Part shown: one piece after another, positions 28,076 to 36,535 of the stretch | Layout: each line of letters opens with the position of its first letter | How positions within the stretch are numbered: the stretch's first letter is position 1 | DNA from: Chloroflexota bacterium | Lineage (GTDB): Bacteria; Chloroflexota; Anaerolineae; 4572-78; J111 | Assembly (NCBI GenBank): GCA_016860845.1 | Contig: BOKF01000025.1 | Coordinates: 1 to 64,000 of the forward strand | DNA: 64,000 nucleotides | Reading direction: 5' to 3' | Program-made: the position numbers and the translations under genes | Notes under the pieces: model-generated | Database searches by the model: none | What the model was told of the DNA's origin: nothing | Seen by the model: only the letters and a program-made list of their open reading frames with translations

Positions 28076-28086
28076 ACGGACAAATT

Positions 28087-30765
28087 ATGACCGAACCCCT
28101 GACCAACTGCCCCCACTGCGGCAAAAAACTGACCCGGCCCGACGCGGCCTTTTGTCCCAACTGCGGCACACCGCTCAGGGGTGAAGCGGCTCAAGTTGTG
28201 GACACCGTTCACGGCGGCTCACTGGCCAAAATCATTGTCCATATTCCCGGCGAGGAATCACGCGAAGAATTTCTGTCCAAAGCCGTCACCACTCTGGGCC
28301 GGCGCAGCAGCAACATGATCCAGATCATGTCGCCCATTATCTCCGGCGAACACCTCAAGATCGAGCTGACCCGCCAGGGCCACACGGTCATTGACCTCAA
28401 CAGTACCAACGGGACTTACATCAACGGCAAGCGCTTGGCTCCGGGCCAGCCCCACTTGCTCACCTCTAACGACATCATCCGCTTTAGCGATGCCCTGGGC
28501 AACTCGGCCAGTCTGACCTACATTGCTCCATCCGGCTTTGTCGGCGTGCAGCAGGCCGACATCGCCAAAACCTTCACCCTCCCCGGGCAAATCTCCTACA
28601 TTGGCCGCAATCCCAAAGCCGACATTTCGCTCGACCATCCGGCGGTTTCCTGGAACCACGCCCGCGTCGTCAGGCGCGACGACAGCCGTTTCACCATCCA
28701 GGATTTGAGCAGCAACAACGGCACCTTCCTCAACGGGACACAGTTGAAAGGCGACCGGCTTCTGGAGCGCGGCGATGTCATCCAAATCGGTCCCTTCAAC
28801 CTGGTCTACCAGGGTGCGGGTGTGTTTGCCCCCTACTCCGCCGAGCGTAACTTCCGGCTGGAGGCGGTCAATATTGAAAAAATCGTCTACCCGACCAACC
28901 TGCTGGGCATCCCCAACAAAAACCAGCCGCTGACCATCCTGCAGCGCCTCAATCTGGTCATCAACCCGCGCGAGTTTGTGGCCCTGGTCGGCGGCAGCGG
29001 CGCGGGCAAAAGCACCCTGCTCAAAGCCTTGAACGGCCTCAGCCGGGCTACCACCGGCGCGGTGTTGGTCAACGGCGACAACCTGTACGCCAATTTCAAC
29101 CTCTACCGCAATCTGATGGGCTACGTGCCCCAGGACGATACCATCCATCAAAATCTCGACGTGCAGAGCGCGCTCAATTACGCCGCCCGGCTACGCCTGC
29201 CCGATGCCACCCCCGCCGAAATGAGGCAGCGGATTACCGACGTGCTGGCCAAGGTGGGGATGACCGGCCAGGCCCAAACGATGGTCCGCGACCTGAGCGG
29301 CGGCCAGCGCAAACGGGTCAGCATTGCCGCCGAGCTGCTGGCCGAGCCGTGGATCTTCTTTCTGGACGAGCCGACCTCCGGCCTCGACCCCGGCCTGGAA
29401 AAGTTGATGATGGACACCCTCCGCCAACTGGCCGACGAGGGCCGCACCATTGTGCTGGTCACTCATGCCACCAGTAATATCGCCAACAACTGCGATCAGG
29501 TTGCCTTTATGGCCCGCGGCGGCGAGCTGGCCTACTTTGGCCCGCCCGACCAGGTTGCCGACTTTTTCAAGGTAGATAACTTTGCCGACGTCTACACCCG
29601 CCTGGCTCAAACTTTCAAACCTGCCGAAGATCCGACCGTGCCGCCGGAAATCAGACCGGAGTATGAGGCCCATCGCCAAACCGGTGAAGTCTCCAAGACC
29701 TCAAAAGTCCCAAATATTTTGGCCGGTTCCCTCTGGGCTGAACACTACCGCAAATCGTCCATCTACCAGACCTACATTGCCAACCGCCAAACCGGCGAGA
29801 TGGCCCGCCCAATCAGCAGCGCCGCTAAAACCGCTGGCGGCGGCTTATCGGACCAGGTGAAGCAGTTTGGCGTTCTGGCCCGCCGCTACCTGGATTTGAT
29901 TCGCCACGACAAAATCAGCTTGTGGGTTCTGCTGGCCGTAATGCCGATCATCGGCCTGTTTCTGCTGCTCATTTCCGATGGCGCCGCCCTGGTTGGCAAT
30001 AGTGCCGAGGAAATCAAAGCCATCCTTGAAACCGACGGCGCTTACAACGTCGCTTACCATGCCCAGGAATTATTGTTTATCATGGCCCTCTCGGCCAACC
30101 TCCTGGGCATTTTTGCCGCCTCTTTTGAAATCATCAAAGAGGAAGCTGTCTACCGCCGCGAGCGCATGATTAACCTGCGCGTCCCCCCCTATTTTGCCTC
30201 TAAATTTATCGTGCTGGGGGTCTTTATGCTCCTGCAATGCCTGCTGCTGCTGATTGTGCTGGCCTTCAAAGTCAACTATCCCGGCTCCGGCGCAATTGTC
30301 TGGGCGCCGCTGGAATATTACTTTACCCTGGTCTTTACCGCCCTGGCCAGCGTCGCCCTGGGGCTGTTCCTGTCAGCCCTGGCGAGCTCCAGAGATATGG
30401 TCATCTACCTGGTGTTGATTGCCCTGTTTCTGCAAATCGTCTTCTCCGGGGCCATTTTTGAACTCGGCCCGCTGACCCGCCCCCTTTCCTACCTGACCAT
30501 CACCCGCTGGTCGCTGGAAGCCCTGGGCGCCAGCACCGACATGGAAACGCTGAATAACCTGGCCCAAATCCGGGTCGAACGGGAGGTTGACCTGGGCCGG
30601 GGCACCCAAAAAGTAGTCGAAGACGTATCTGCGCCGGTAGACTTTTTTGTCAACTACAGCCACAATGCCCTGGGACTGCTCTCCCGCTGGATTTTTCTGT
30701 GGGCCCACACCCTGCTCTGGAGTGCGTTGGCCGTGTGGTTGATAAAACGAAAAGACGAAATATAA
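28087..30765 (+). CDS. ABC exporter half-transporter with zinc ribbon and two FHA domains (ABCG-like)
   Basis: 892 residues. The order is: zinc ribbon (CPHC at 8-11 and CPNC at 23-26); FHA1 (about 45-130, LGRRSSNMIQI and LNSTNGTYING); FHA2 (about 155-245, IGRNPKADISLDHP and LSSNNGTFLNG); ABC ATPase (about 265-500) with Walker [12 protein letters not shown] near 301, signature LSGGQRKRVSI near 402 and FLDEPTSGLDPG; then an ABC2-type membrane domain (about 600-885). Fused FHA-ABCG proteins are known in cyanobacteria and Chloroflexota; the cargo is usually unknown. FHA domains read phosphothreonine, so control by a Ser/Thr kinase is inferred, and one is encoded at 51884. The EAD adaptor is upstream and a subtilase follows after 95 bp. 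Confidence 0.9.
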   Translation: MTEPLTNCPHCGKKLTRPDAAFCPNCGTPLRGEAAQVVDTVHGGSLAKIIVHIPGEESREEFLSKAVTTLGRRSSNMIQIMSPIISGEHLKIELTRQGHTVIDLNSTNGTYINGKRLAPGQPHLLTSNDIIRFSDALGNSASLTYIAPSGFVGVQQADIAKTFTLPGQISYIGRNPKADISLDHPAVSWNHARVVRRDDSRFTIQDLSSNNGTFLNGTQLKGDRLLERGDVIQIGPFNLVYQGAGVFAPYSAERNFRLEAVNIEKIVYPTNLLGIPNKNQPLTILQRLNLVINPREFVALVGGSGAGKSTLLKALNGLSRATTGAVLVNGDNLYANFNLYRNLMGYVPQDDTIHQNLDVQSALNYAARLRLPDATPAEMRQRITDVLAKVGMTGQAQTMVRDLSGGQRKRVSIAAELLAEPWIFFLDEPTSGLDPGLEKLMMDTLRQLADEGRTIVLVTHATSNIANNCDQVAFMARGGELAYFGPPDQVADFFKVDNFADVYTRLAQTFKPAEDPTVPPEIRPEYEAHRQTGEVSKTSKVPNILAGSLWAEHYRKSSIYQTYIANRQTGEMARPISSAAKTAGGGLSDQVKQFGVLARRYLDLIRHDKISLWVLLAVMPIIGLFLLLISDGAALVGNSAEEIKAILETDGAYNVAYHAQELLFIMALSANLLGIFAASFEIIKEEAVYRRERMINLRVPPYFASKFIVLGVFMLLQCLLLLIVLAFKVNYPGSGAIVWAPLEYYFTLVFTALASVALGLFLSALASSRDMVIYLVLIALFLQIVFSGAIFELGPLTRPLSYLTITRWSLEALGASTDMETLNNLAQIRVEREVDLGRGTQKVVEDVSAPVDFFVNYSHNALGLLSRWIFLWAHTLLWSALAVWLIKRKDEI

Positions 30766-30770
30766 GAGAT

Positions 30771-30831
30771 AGACGGTAGTCAGCAGACGACATAAAAATT
30801 CCCCGCCTACTGTCTACCGTCTACTGTCTAC
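30771..30831. repeat. Inverted pair of TAGACGGTAG-type words
   Basis: Left arm 30771-30790 and right arm 30807-30831 are made of degenerate GTAGAC/GTCTAC words. AGACGGTAG (30771-30779) pairs with CTACCGTCT (30814-30822). Confidence 0.5.
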
Positions 30832-30860
30832 TTTCCTGGATAGAAAGGAACATTCACTGT

Positions 30861-32927
30861 ATGAACCGCCAAACCCTCATCGTCGCTGTTGTCGCTGCTG
30901 CCATCCTGTTACTGGCTGGGTTGGGAGCCGTGATCTACGGCCTGTCTCAAGGCGGCCGGTTGCCCGGCCTCGGCCAAGCGCCAACCGCAGTACCAACCAC
31001 AGAGTTCACCATTCCCGATGTCAAAGTCACCCCTCCAGCTTCCCTCGCCACCCTCGCCGAAGAGATTCGAGCCGACTACCCCGAACTGGCCGATTTGCTG
31101 CAAAATCCCGAACTCGGCTCGGTTTACAAAGATTTCTACCTGGCCTATCAAAAAGGCGGCCAGGAGACGGCCATCGCCCTGGCCCGCCAGCGCGGTATCC
31201 TGAACGAACAAGACCAGGTCGTCATGACCCTGGTGCTGGACACCGAAGAGACCGCCCCTTTAGTTACGGAGCTTGAGGCTGAAGGTGTGATTATCCAGGG
31301 CGCTTATAAAAATAAGATCAACATCTTGATTCCTATCGCCTTAATCGAGGAGCAAATCAAGGCCGAAGAACCTGACCTGATTTTGGAGCGCATCTCCAAC
31401 CTCGACCACGTGATCCGGCTGGAAGTGCCTAACAAGGCCACCATCAAGCAGCGAGGTTTGATCCTGGGCCAGGGCGTCAATGTCACCGAAGCGAACAAGT
31501 GGCAAGACCAGGGATTGACCGGCCAGGGGGTCAAGGTAGGCATTTTGGATCTGGGTTTTGGCGGCTACGAAGGATTGTTAGGCAAAGAGTTACCGGAGAA
31601 TGTCGTCGCTGAGGCCTTTGGCGATCCGTATAATTTTGATAACGAAGTTCACGGCACAGCCTGCGCCGAAATTGTCCACGAGATGGCCCCTGATGCCGAG
31701 CTTTACCTGGCCTACTACGATGGCAGCGACGTAGCTATGGGCCTGGCCGTCGAGTGGCTCATAAGCCAGGGCGTTGACATTATTTCCAACTCAACCGGCA
31801 GCAACGGCCTGACCCCCATGGACGGCAGCGGCTTTGCCGCCGATCTGGTCAACCAGGCCCACGATGCCGGAATTTTTTGGGTCAACGCGGCCGGCAATGA
31901 GGCCGATGTGCATTGGCGGGGCGAATTTAATGACAGCAACGGCGATACCATCCACGAATTTTCAGCCGAGACTGACGTGCTGCCTTTCATCCCTTTTGGA
32001 CCCGGCATCGAAACACAGATCGTCCTGAGTTGGGACGACTGGCAGAATGTCAACCAGGATTATGACCTGGCCCTGCTGGACAAAGATGGCAACTTGATCG
32101 CCAAGTCGGAGGAACCGCAGGACGGCCAACTCGGCCAGCTCCCCGCCGAAGGATTTTTCTACGAATTTGAAGATAACGCCGTTTATCTGTTGGCCATTCA
32201 AAACTATGACAACAAAGCCAGAGGCGACGCCACCTTTGATCTTTTCATCCACGGCGGGCTGATGCACCCCGATATGGTGGTCGCCGAGCGCAGCCTGAGC
32301 AGTCCCTCCGATGCCCGCGGCGCTTTTGCTGTCGGCGCGGTCAATTGGGCCGACGATGTTCTGGAGCCGTACAGCTCCCAAGGCCCAACAAGCGATGGCC
32401 GGACCAAACCGGATTTGTCGGCCCCTTCGGTGGTGGACAGCGCCTCCTACGCGCCCGAAGCCTTTGATGGCACCTCAGCCGCCACGCCGCATGTGGCTGG
32501 GGCAGCCGCCCTGGTCCTGCAAGCCTTCCCCGAATATTCACCGGATGACCTGGCCGCCTTTTTGCAGGAGCGCTCCAAAGATCTGGGACCCGCCGGGCCG
32601 GATGATGCCTTCGGCGCAGGCCGGTTAACCCTGGGCGACGCGCCCGCCGGAGTTGAACCCGCCGAAACGCCGGTCTCCACCGAAACTGAACCGACCCCAG
32701 AAGCGACCGAAGTAGCCGAATTGCAGCCTACCTCCACCCCGCGCCCACCGCTGGAGGTGGGCTTACCCGGCCAAACGGGTCTACCCTCGCAAACTCCGGT
32801 GAGCGAAGAGGAAAGCAGCGCCCTCACTTTGATTGTTGGAGTGGGTCTCTGCCTGGTTTGCCTGGGCGGGTTACTTTTCCTGGTCCTGCTGGTGGCCGGC
32901 CTCTTCTTGATGCGCCGCAAGAAGTAG
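30861..32927 (+). CDS. Cell-surface S8 (subtilisin-like) serine protease anchored at both ends
   Basis: 688 residues with GAAAGGAA before the ATG. An N-terminal signal or anchor segment (LIVAVVAAAILLLAGLGAVI) is followed by a pro-region, then the S8 catalytic domain: Asp230 in VGILDLGFGG, His264 in VHGTACAEI, Ser539 in DGTSAATPHVAGAAAL. About 115 residues between the oxyanion region and the Ser block form an inserted beta-type domain. A Thr/Pro/Glu-rich linker (about 595-645) leads to a C-terminal membrane segment followed by RRKK, a stop-transfer. The protease should sit outside the cell on the membrane. It lies 95 bp after the FHA-ABC exporter and may act on its cargo or on a sensor. Confidence 0.88.
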   Translation: MNRQTLIVAVVAAAILLLAGLGAVIYGLSQGGRLPGLGQAPTAVPTTEFTIPDVKVTPPASLATLAEEIRADYPELADLLQNPELGSVYKDFYLAYQKGGQETAIALARQRGILNEQDQVVMTLVLDTEETAPLVTELEAEGVIIQGAYKNKINILIPIALIEEQIKAEEPDLILERISNLDHVIRLEVPNKATIKQRGLILGQGVNVTEANKWQDQGLTGQGVKVGILDLGFGGYEGLLGKELPENVVAEAFGDPYNFDNEVHGTACAEIVHEMAPDAELYLAYYDGSDVAMGLAVEWLISQGVDIISNSTGSNGLTPMDGSGFAADLVNQAHDAGIFWVNAAGNEADVHWRGEFNDSNGDTIHEFSAETDVLPFIPFGPGIETQIVLSWDDWQNVNQDYDLALLDKDGNLIAKSEEPQDGQLGQLPAEGFFYEFEDNAVYLLAIQNYDNKARGDATFDLFIHGGLMHPDMVVAERSLSSPSDARGAFAVGAVNWADDVLEPYSSQGPTSDGRTKPDLSAPSVVDSASYAPEAFDGTSAATPHVAGAAALVLQAFPEYSPDDLAAFLQERSKDLGPAGPDDAFGAGRLTLGDAPAGVEPAETPVSTETEPTPEATEVAELQPTSTPRPPLEVGLPGQTGLPSQTPVSEEESSALTLIVGVGLCLVCLGGLLFLVLLVAGLFLMRRKK

Positions 32928-33148
32928 ATGTTATACCTGCTGCTTTGTCAATGGTAAGGGGTCTTTCATAACAGTGATCTTCTCCTCTTGATTTGTTACG
33001 GCTATCCCGTTCCACTATAATTTCTAAATGCTCAAACCGAGAAGGATGAGGGGATTGGTCAATAGTGACCAGCCTTCGAGCCAAAGGCCCCCTATGGGTG
33101 GGCAATCCTCCAACCTTCCAGTCTTTACTCAAGAGGAGAAGAATTTTT

Positions 33149-33949
33149 ATGACCCACCGAAACTTACTCGCAGGCCAGGTGGCTCTCGTCACCGGGGCGG
33201 GTCGAGGAATTGGCCGGTCCGCGGCGTTGGCTCTTGCTCAAGCCGGCGCGGCGGTGGTGCTGGCATCCCGCTCGGCAGATGAGTTGCACAGCGTAGCCGA
33301 CGAAATCAAACACCAAGATGGTAAAACCCTGGCTATTCCCATTGATGTCAGCGATGCTTCGCAGGTGGATTACCTGTTGGTCTTGACCCTCCGCGCTTTT
33401 GGCCGGATTGATATCCTGGTCAACAATGCCGCTCTAGTTCAACCGTTGGGCAAGGTCTGGGAAACATCCCCCACTGCCTGGCAAAAACTCATTGCCGTCA
33501 ACGTCATCGGTCCTTATTTATGCGCTCGCGCCGTTCTCCCTCAAATGCTGGAGCGTGGCAGCGGTCGCATCATCAATCTCTCGTCTGCTGCGGCTGAACT
33601 CAATTTAGAAGGGGCCAGTGCTTATAACACCAGCAAAGCGGCGCTGGAACGGTTTAGTGGGACGCTGGCCGTTGAGGTAGAGCGTACAGGTGTCGTCGTC
33701 ACTACCTTCAGGCCTGGCCTTGTTGACACCCCCATGCAGGCCGATATTCGCCGCACCCCAGCTCACCTCTTCCCGAAGGTGACTATCTGGGAAAAGTACC
33801 AACAGGAAGGGCAACTGCGCCCCCCCACCGAAGCGGCCCAGGCCATCGTCTGGCTGGCCAGCCATTTTGCGCAAGATTGCAATGGCCTACTTTTCGAAAT
33901 GAGTGATCCGGCATTCCAACAGCAAGTGAACGCAGACCTGGGAGCATAA
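33149..33949 (+). CDS. Short-chain dehydrogenase/reductase (SDR)
   Basis: 266 residues from the ATG at 33149 with GAGGAG upstream. The 28 codons before it are open but not family-like. Classical SDR signatures are the NAD(P)-binding VTGAGRGIGRSAAL, LVNNAALVQPLG, the Ser in IINLSSAAAE and the catalytic pair in YNTSKAALERF. The Arg after the first Gly block favours NADP. It is cytoplasmic and the substrate is unknown. It is followed by an inverted-word repeat and the separate icd promoter, so it is probably monocistronic. Confidence 0.9.
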   Translation: MTHRNLLAGQVALVTGAGRGIGRSAALALAQAGAAVVLASRSADELHSVADEIKHQDGKTLAIPIDVSDASQVDYLLVLTLRAFGRIDILVNNAALVQPLGKVWETSPTAWQKLIAVNVIGPYLCARAVLPQMLERGSGRIINLSSAAAELNLEGASAYNTSKAALERFSGTLAVEVERTGVVVTTFRPGLVDTPMQADIRRTPAHLFPKVTIWEKYQQEGQLRPPTEAAQAIVWLASHFAQDCNGLLFEMSDPAFQQQVNADLGA

Positions 33950-33962
33950 AAAACGAAGCTTT

Positions 33963-34037
33963 GGAGGGCTGGAAGGCTGGAAAAGCGGACATTTATCGGC
34001 CTTCCAGGCTTCCATTCTTCCATTCTTCCAGCCTTCC
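33963..34037. repeat. Inverted pair of GGAAGGCTGGAA-type words
   Basis: The left arm 33963-33982 and right arm 34000-34037 consist of degenerate GGAAG/CTTCC words. GGAAGGCTGGAA (33971-33982) is the perfect inverse of TTCCAGCCTTCC (34026-34037). Confidence 0.55.
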
Positions 34038-34044
34038 TCTGCCA

Positions 34045-34073
34045 TTGACAAAAACTCTATCTGAAAGTACACT
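34045..34073 (+). promoter_or_regulatory. Sigma-70-type promoter of icd
   Basis: TTGACA (34045-34050), a 17-bp spacer and TACACT (34068-34073), 34 bp before the start codon. AGGAG lies at 34092-34096. Confidence 0.6.
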
Positions 34074-34106
34074 ACCCACTCAATTTAACTCAGGAGTCAA
34101 TAACCT

Positions 34107-35351
34107 ATGGCATACGACAAGATTGTCGTTCCCCAAGACGGTCAAAAAATTACGATTCAGGGCGACAAATTAAGGGTGCCGGATCATCCGATTCTGGCTT
34201 TTATTGAAGGCGATGGCATTGGCCCCGACATTACCAGGGCCAGCCTGCGCATCTGGGATGCTGCCATTCAGGCTGCTTATGGCGGCCAGCGCAAAGTGGC
34301 CTGGATGGAAATCTATGCCGGCGAAAAAGCAAGCCGGCTTTACAGTGGCAACTATATGCCGGAAGAGACGTTTGACGCACTGCGCGAATTCATTGTCGGC
34401 ATCAAAGGGCCGCTGACCACCCCGATTGGGGGGGGCTTCCGCAGCTTGAATGTGACCTTGCGCCAGGTGCTCGACCTGTACGCCTGCGTCCGCCCCATCC
34501 GCTGGTACCAGGGCGTCCCCAGCCCGGTAAAGCATCCCGAAGATGTGAACATCGTCATCTTTCGGGAGAACACCGAAGACGTTTATGCGGGTATCGAGTA
34601 TGAAGCCGGTACGCCGGAAAACGAGAAGCTGGCCAAATTTTTACGCGAAGAAATGGGGGCTGACTTCTTTGAAGGGGCCGGCCTGGGCGTCAAGCCGATC
34701 AGCGCCTTTGGCAGCAAGCGATTGGTGCGCAAGGCTATTCAGCATGCCTTGAATGAAGGTTTCGACAGCGTGACCCTCGTCCACAAAGGCAATATCCAAA
34801 AATTCACCGAGGGCGCTTTCCGCAAGTGGGGTTACGAGGTAGCCAAAGAAGAGTTTGGCGATGTGACCCTGACCGAGGATGAGTTGTGGAGCCAGTACAA
34901 CGGCAAGCAGCCCGCAGGCAAAATTGTTATCAAGGACCGTATTGCCGACATCATGTTCCAACTGGCGCTGCTGCGCCCGCAAGAGTTTGGCGTGCTGGCC
35001 GCCCCCAACCTGAACGGTGATTATCTGAGCGATGCCCTGGCCGCCGAAGTCGGGGGGCTGGGGATTGCCCCCGGCGCTAACATTGCCGACTTTGTGGGAC
35101 TCTTTGAAGCCACCCACGGCACTGCGCCCAAGTATACCAACCAGGACAAGGTCAACCCGGGCAGCCTGCTCTTCTCCGGCTGCATGATGCTTGATTACAT
35201 CGGCTGGCGCGAAGCGTCAGGCTTAATTCACCGGGCCTTTGAGAAAACGGTCTTGCAGAAAGTGGTCACTTACGACTTTGCCCGACAGATGGAAGGCGCA
35301 ACCGAGGTCAAAACCAGCGAATTTGCCGACGCGATTATTCAGAATTTGTAA
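34107..35351 (+). CDS. icd: NADP-dependent isocitrate dehydrogenase
   Basis: 414 residues, the usual length of bacterial homodimeric IDH. It converts isocitrate to 2-oxoglutarate and CO2 in the TCA cycle. Family features are [11 protein letters not shown] at the N terminus, the substrate/phosphorylation loop [34 protein letters not shown], the catalytic Lys in [13 protein letters not shown], the metal-binding Asp region and the cofactor motif [17 protein letters not shown]. The NADP-type residues after that motif are plausible. It has its own TTGACA promoter, an AGGAG ribosome site and a strong bidirectional hairpin after the stop, so it is monocistronic. Confidence 0.95.
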   Translation: MAYDKIVVPQDGQKITIQGDKLRVPDHPILAFIEGDGIGPDITRASLRIWDAAIQAAYGGQRKVAWMEIYAGEKASRLYSGNYMPEETFDALREFIVGIKGPLTTPIGGGFRSLNVTLRQVLDLYACVRPIRWYQGVPSPVKHPEDVNIVIFRENTEDVYAGIEYEAGTPENEKLAKFLREEMGADFFEGAGLGVKPISAFGSKRLVRKAIQHALNEGFDSVTLVHKGNIQKFTEGAFRKWGYEVAKEEFGDVTLTEDELWSQYNGKQPAGKIVIKDRIADIMFQLALLRPQEFGVLAAPNLNGDYLSDALAAEVGGLGIAPGANIADFVGLFEATHGTAPKYTNQDKVNPGSLLFSGCMMLDYIGWREASGLIHRAFEKTVLQKVVTYDFARQMEGATEVKTSEFADAIIQNL

Positions 35352-35365
35352 TAGCTCAGGCAGCG

Positions 35366-35399
35366 AAACAGGGGGTGGATTATTTTCCACCCCCTGTTT
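35366..35399. terminator. Bidirectional terminator between icd and the YdjM-like gene
   Basis: AAACAGGGGGTGGA (35366-35379), TTATTT loop, TCCACCCCCTGTTT (35386-35399). The 14-bp stem is flanked by A-rich and T-rich ends on both strands and lies between convergent genes. Confidence 0.8.
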
Positions 35400-35407
35400 G
35401 ATTCTTG

Positions 35408-35944
35408 CTATTCTGGCAGCCGTCCAGTACGCAGCAAGTGCCACAACCGGTCCAAACGATACAACCGGTGGCGGAAAACGAACCAGAGACCGGCTAAAAT
35501 CCCGCCCACTTCCCAAATCCACAATTCGGGCCGGCGGGTGAAGGCATACCAGTAGGCCAGACCCATATCGGCCTGCTCGCTGCCGGTTTTGCGCCAAACG
35601 TGGAAACGCCAGCCACGGAAAGGCCAGTACCAGGTATCGTGAAACAGCCAGAGCCGGTCCAGCAGGGCGTGTCCATTAAAGGCCAGCAGGTAGGGCCATC
35701 CGGCCGGCCTCCGCCAGAGCGCTATCCCCAACACCGTCAGATGAACCAGCAGCGTATGGGCAAACAATACGGCAGCCCGGTAGCGCCGGTAAAAGTAGAG
35801 CGCCGCGAGGGGTTTGTCAATTAAATCCGGCCCCGTGGCGGCCAGGGCCAGCAGGCGATAATCAATTTTCCGCAGGGCCGGAACTCGCTCTTTGAGCAAA
35901 TCACAGGCGGCCAGGGTGTAAGTTATATGACTTTGTGGGAGCAT
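35408..35944 (-). CDS. YdjM/DUF457-like membrane protein
   Basis: 178 residues from the ATG at 35944. The frame is open for 37 more codons, which look non-coding and overlap a probable promoter. It starts MLPQSHITYTLAACDLL. A conserved His near the N terminus, the LLALAATGPDLIDKP motif with Asp residues, then LLVHLTVLG and AFNGHALLDRLWLFHDTWYW resemble the membrane-bound metal-dependent hydrolase (YdjM/DUF457) family, which has His and Asp pairs in membrane segments. About three or four hydrophobic segments are present. Its role is unknown. Confidence 0.6.
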   Translation of the reverse strand: MLPQSHITYTLAACDLLKERVPALRKIDYRLLALAATGPDLIDKPLAALYFYRRYRAAVLFAHTLLVHLTVLGIALWRRPAGWPYLLAFNGHALLDRLWLFHDTWYWPFRGWRFHVWRKTGSEQADMGLAYWYAFTRRPELWIWEVGGILAGLWFVFRHRLYRLDRLWHLLRTGRLPE

Positions 35945-35957
35945 AGGGTCATCATTT

Positions 35958-36002
35958 TGTAACCAAACTGTAACCACCAAATAAGCAAAACTGGGGTATA
36001 CT
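35958..36002 (+). promoter_or_regulatory. TGTAACC direct repeat (11-bp period) and -10 upstream of a small gene
   Basis: TGTAACC occurs at 35958-35964 and 35969-35975 (period 11), and TATACT at 35997-36002. The 21-bp gap to the -10 is longer than in classical Pho boxes. An OmpR/PhoB-type activator is inferred. Confidence 0.35.
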
Positions 36003-36060
36003 AAAGTCCTGAGAGACTGTCCTTGTGAGAGCAAGCCCCACCAGCAGTTAGCCAAGCGAC

Positions 36061-36078
36061 GGTTACCAGACGGTTAAA
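36061..36078 (-). promoter_or_regulatory. Second 11-bp-period direct repeat, opposite orientation
   Basis: GGTTACC (36061-36067) and GGTTAAA (36072-36078). On the minus strand this reads TTTAACC-N4-GGTAACC, the same half-site and spacing as the repeat at 35958. Confidence 0.3.
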
Positions 36079-36156
36079 GACAAGGTATTCGTTACCAACC
36101 CATCAAGAAGAACTTCAGTACTTGTGATATAGTTGGCTCGTAGAAGGAGCTAAGCC

Positions 36157-36369
36157 ATGAATAGTTATGACGGGATTATGAGCAGTGATCGCGATCATAT
36201 TATGGCCAACACCTGGCGACTGATCTTCGATCGCACCGCACGACCGTCCTCCGCCTCCCTCCCCTCCTCAGCCATCTCCGACTTCTCGATTTTAGAACAA
36301 CTTTTGCCCGAATACCGCCTGATTGGTCTCAGCCTGGCGGACAAGAACAAAGCACGCCGTTTCAATTAA
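36157..36369 (+). CDS. Small hypothetical protein (70 residues)
   Basis: 70 residues with a strong ribosome site (GAAGGAG, seven bases before the ATG) and a promoter region with repeated elements upstream, which is why I accept it. The first part is polar with several Asp residues, then comes a Ser/Ala-rich stretch (RPSSASLPSSAISDF) and a basic C terminus (LADKNKARRFN). No membrane segment, cysteine or known motif is visible. It stands alone between the divergent YdjM-like gene and the Mg-chelatase-like gene. The function is unknown. Confidence 0.5.
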   Translation: MNSYDGIMSSDRDHIMANTWRLIFDRTARPSSASLPSSAISDFSILEQLLPEYRLIGLSLADKNKARRFN

Positions 36370-36401
36370 ATTCTGCACCCCGCTTCCAGAGAGATGTTGA
36401 T

Positions 36402-36535
36402 CCTGATTAACCTCAGCTCGGAGTTTTTACTTTCTTGACAGGACCTACGGCAAGATCTACAGGATGAAAAAGCTCAAAATCTTGTTAATCCTGTAAATCC
36501 TGTCCATCTTGTATAAAACGTCGAACTCAGGTTAA
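36402..36535. repeat. About 135-bp palindromic intergenic repeat with CAGGAT words
   Basis: The outer arms GATTAACCTCAGCTCGGA (from about 36403) and TCGAACTCAGGTTAAT (ending about 36534) are imperfect inverses. The inner part repeats CAGGAT/ATCCTGT words in inverted arrangement (36437-36455 and 36484-36505). It ends exactly at the stop codon of the Mg-chelatase-like gene. Confidence 0.55.
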
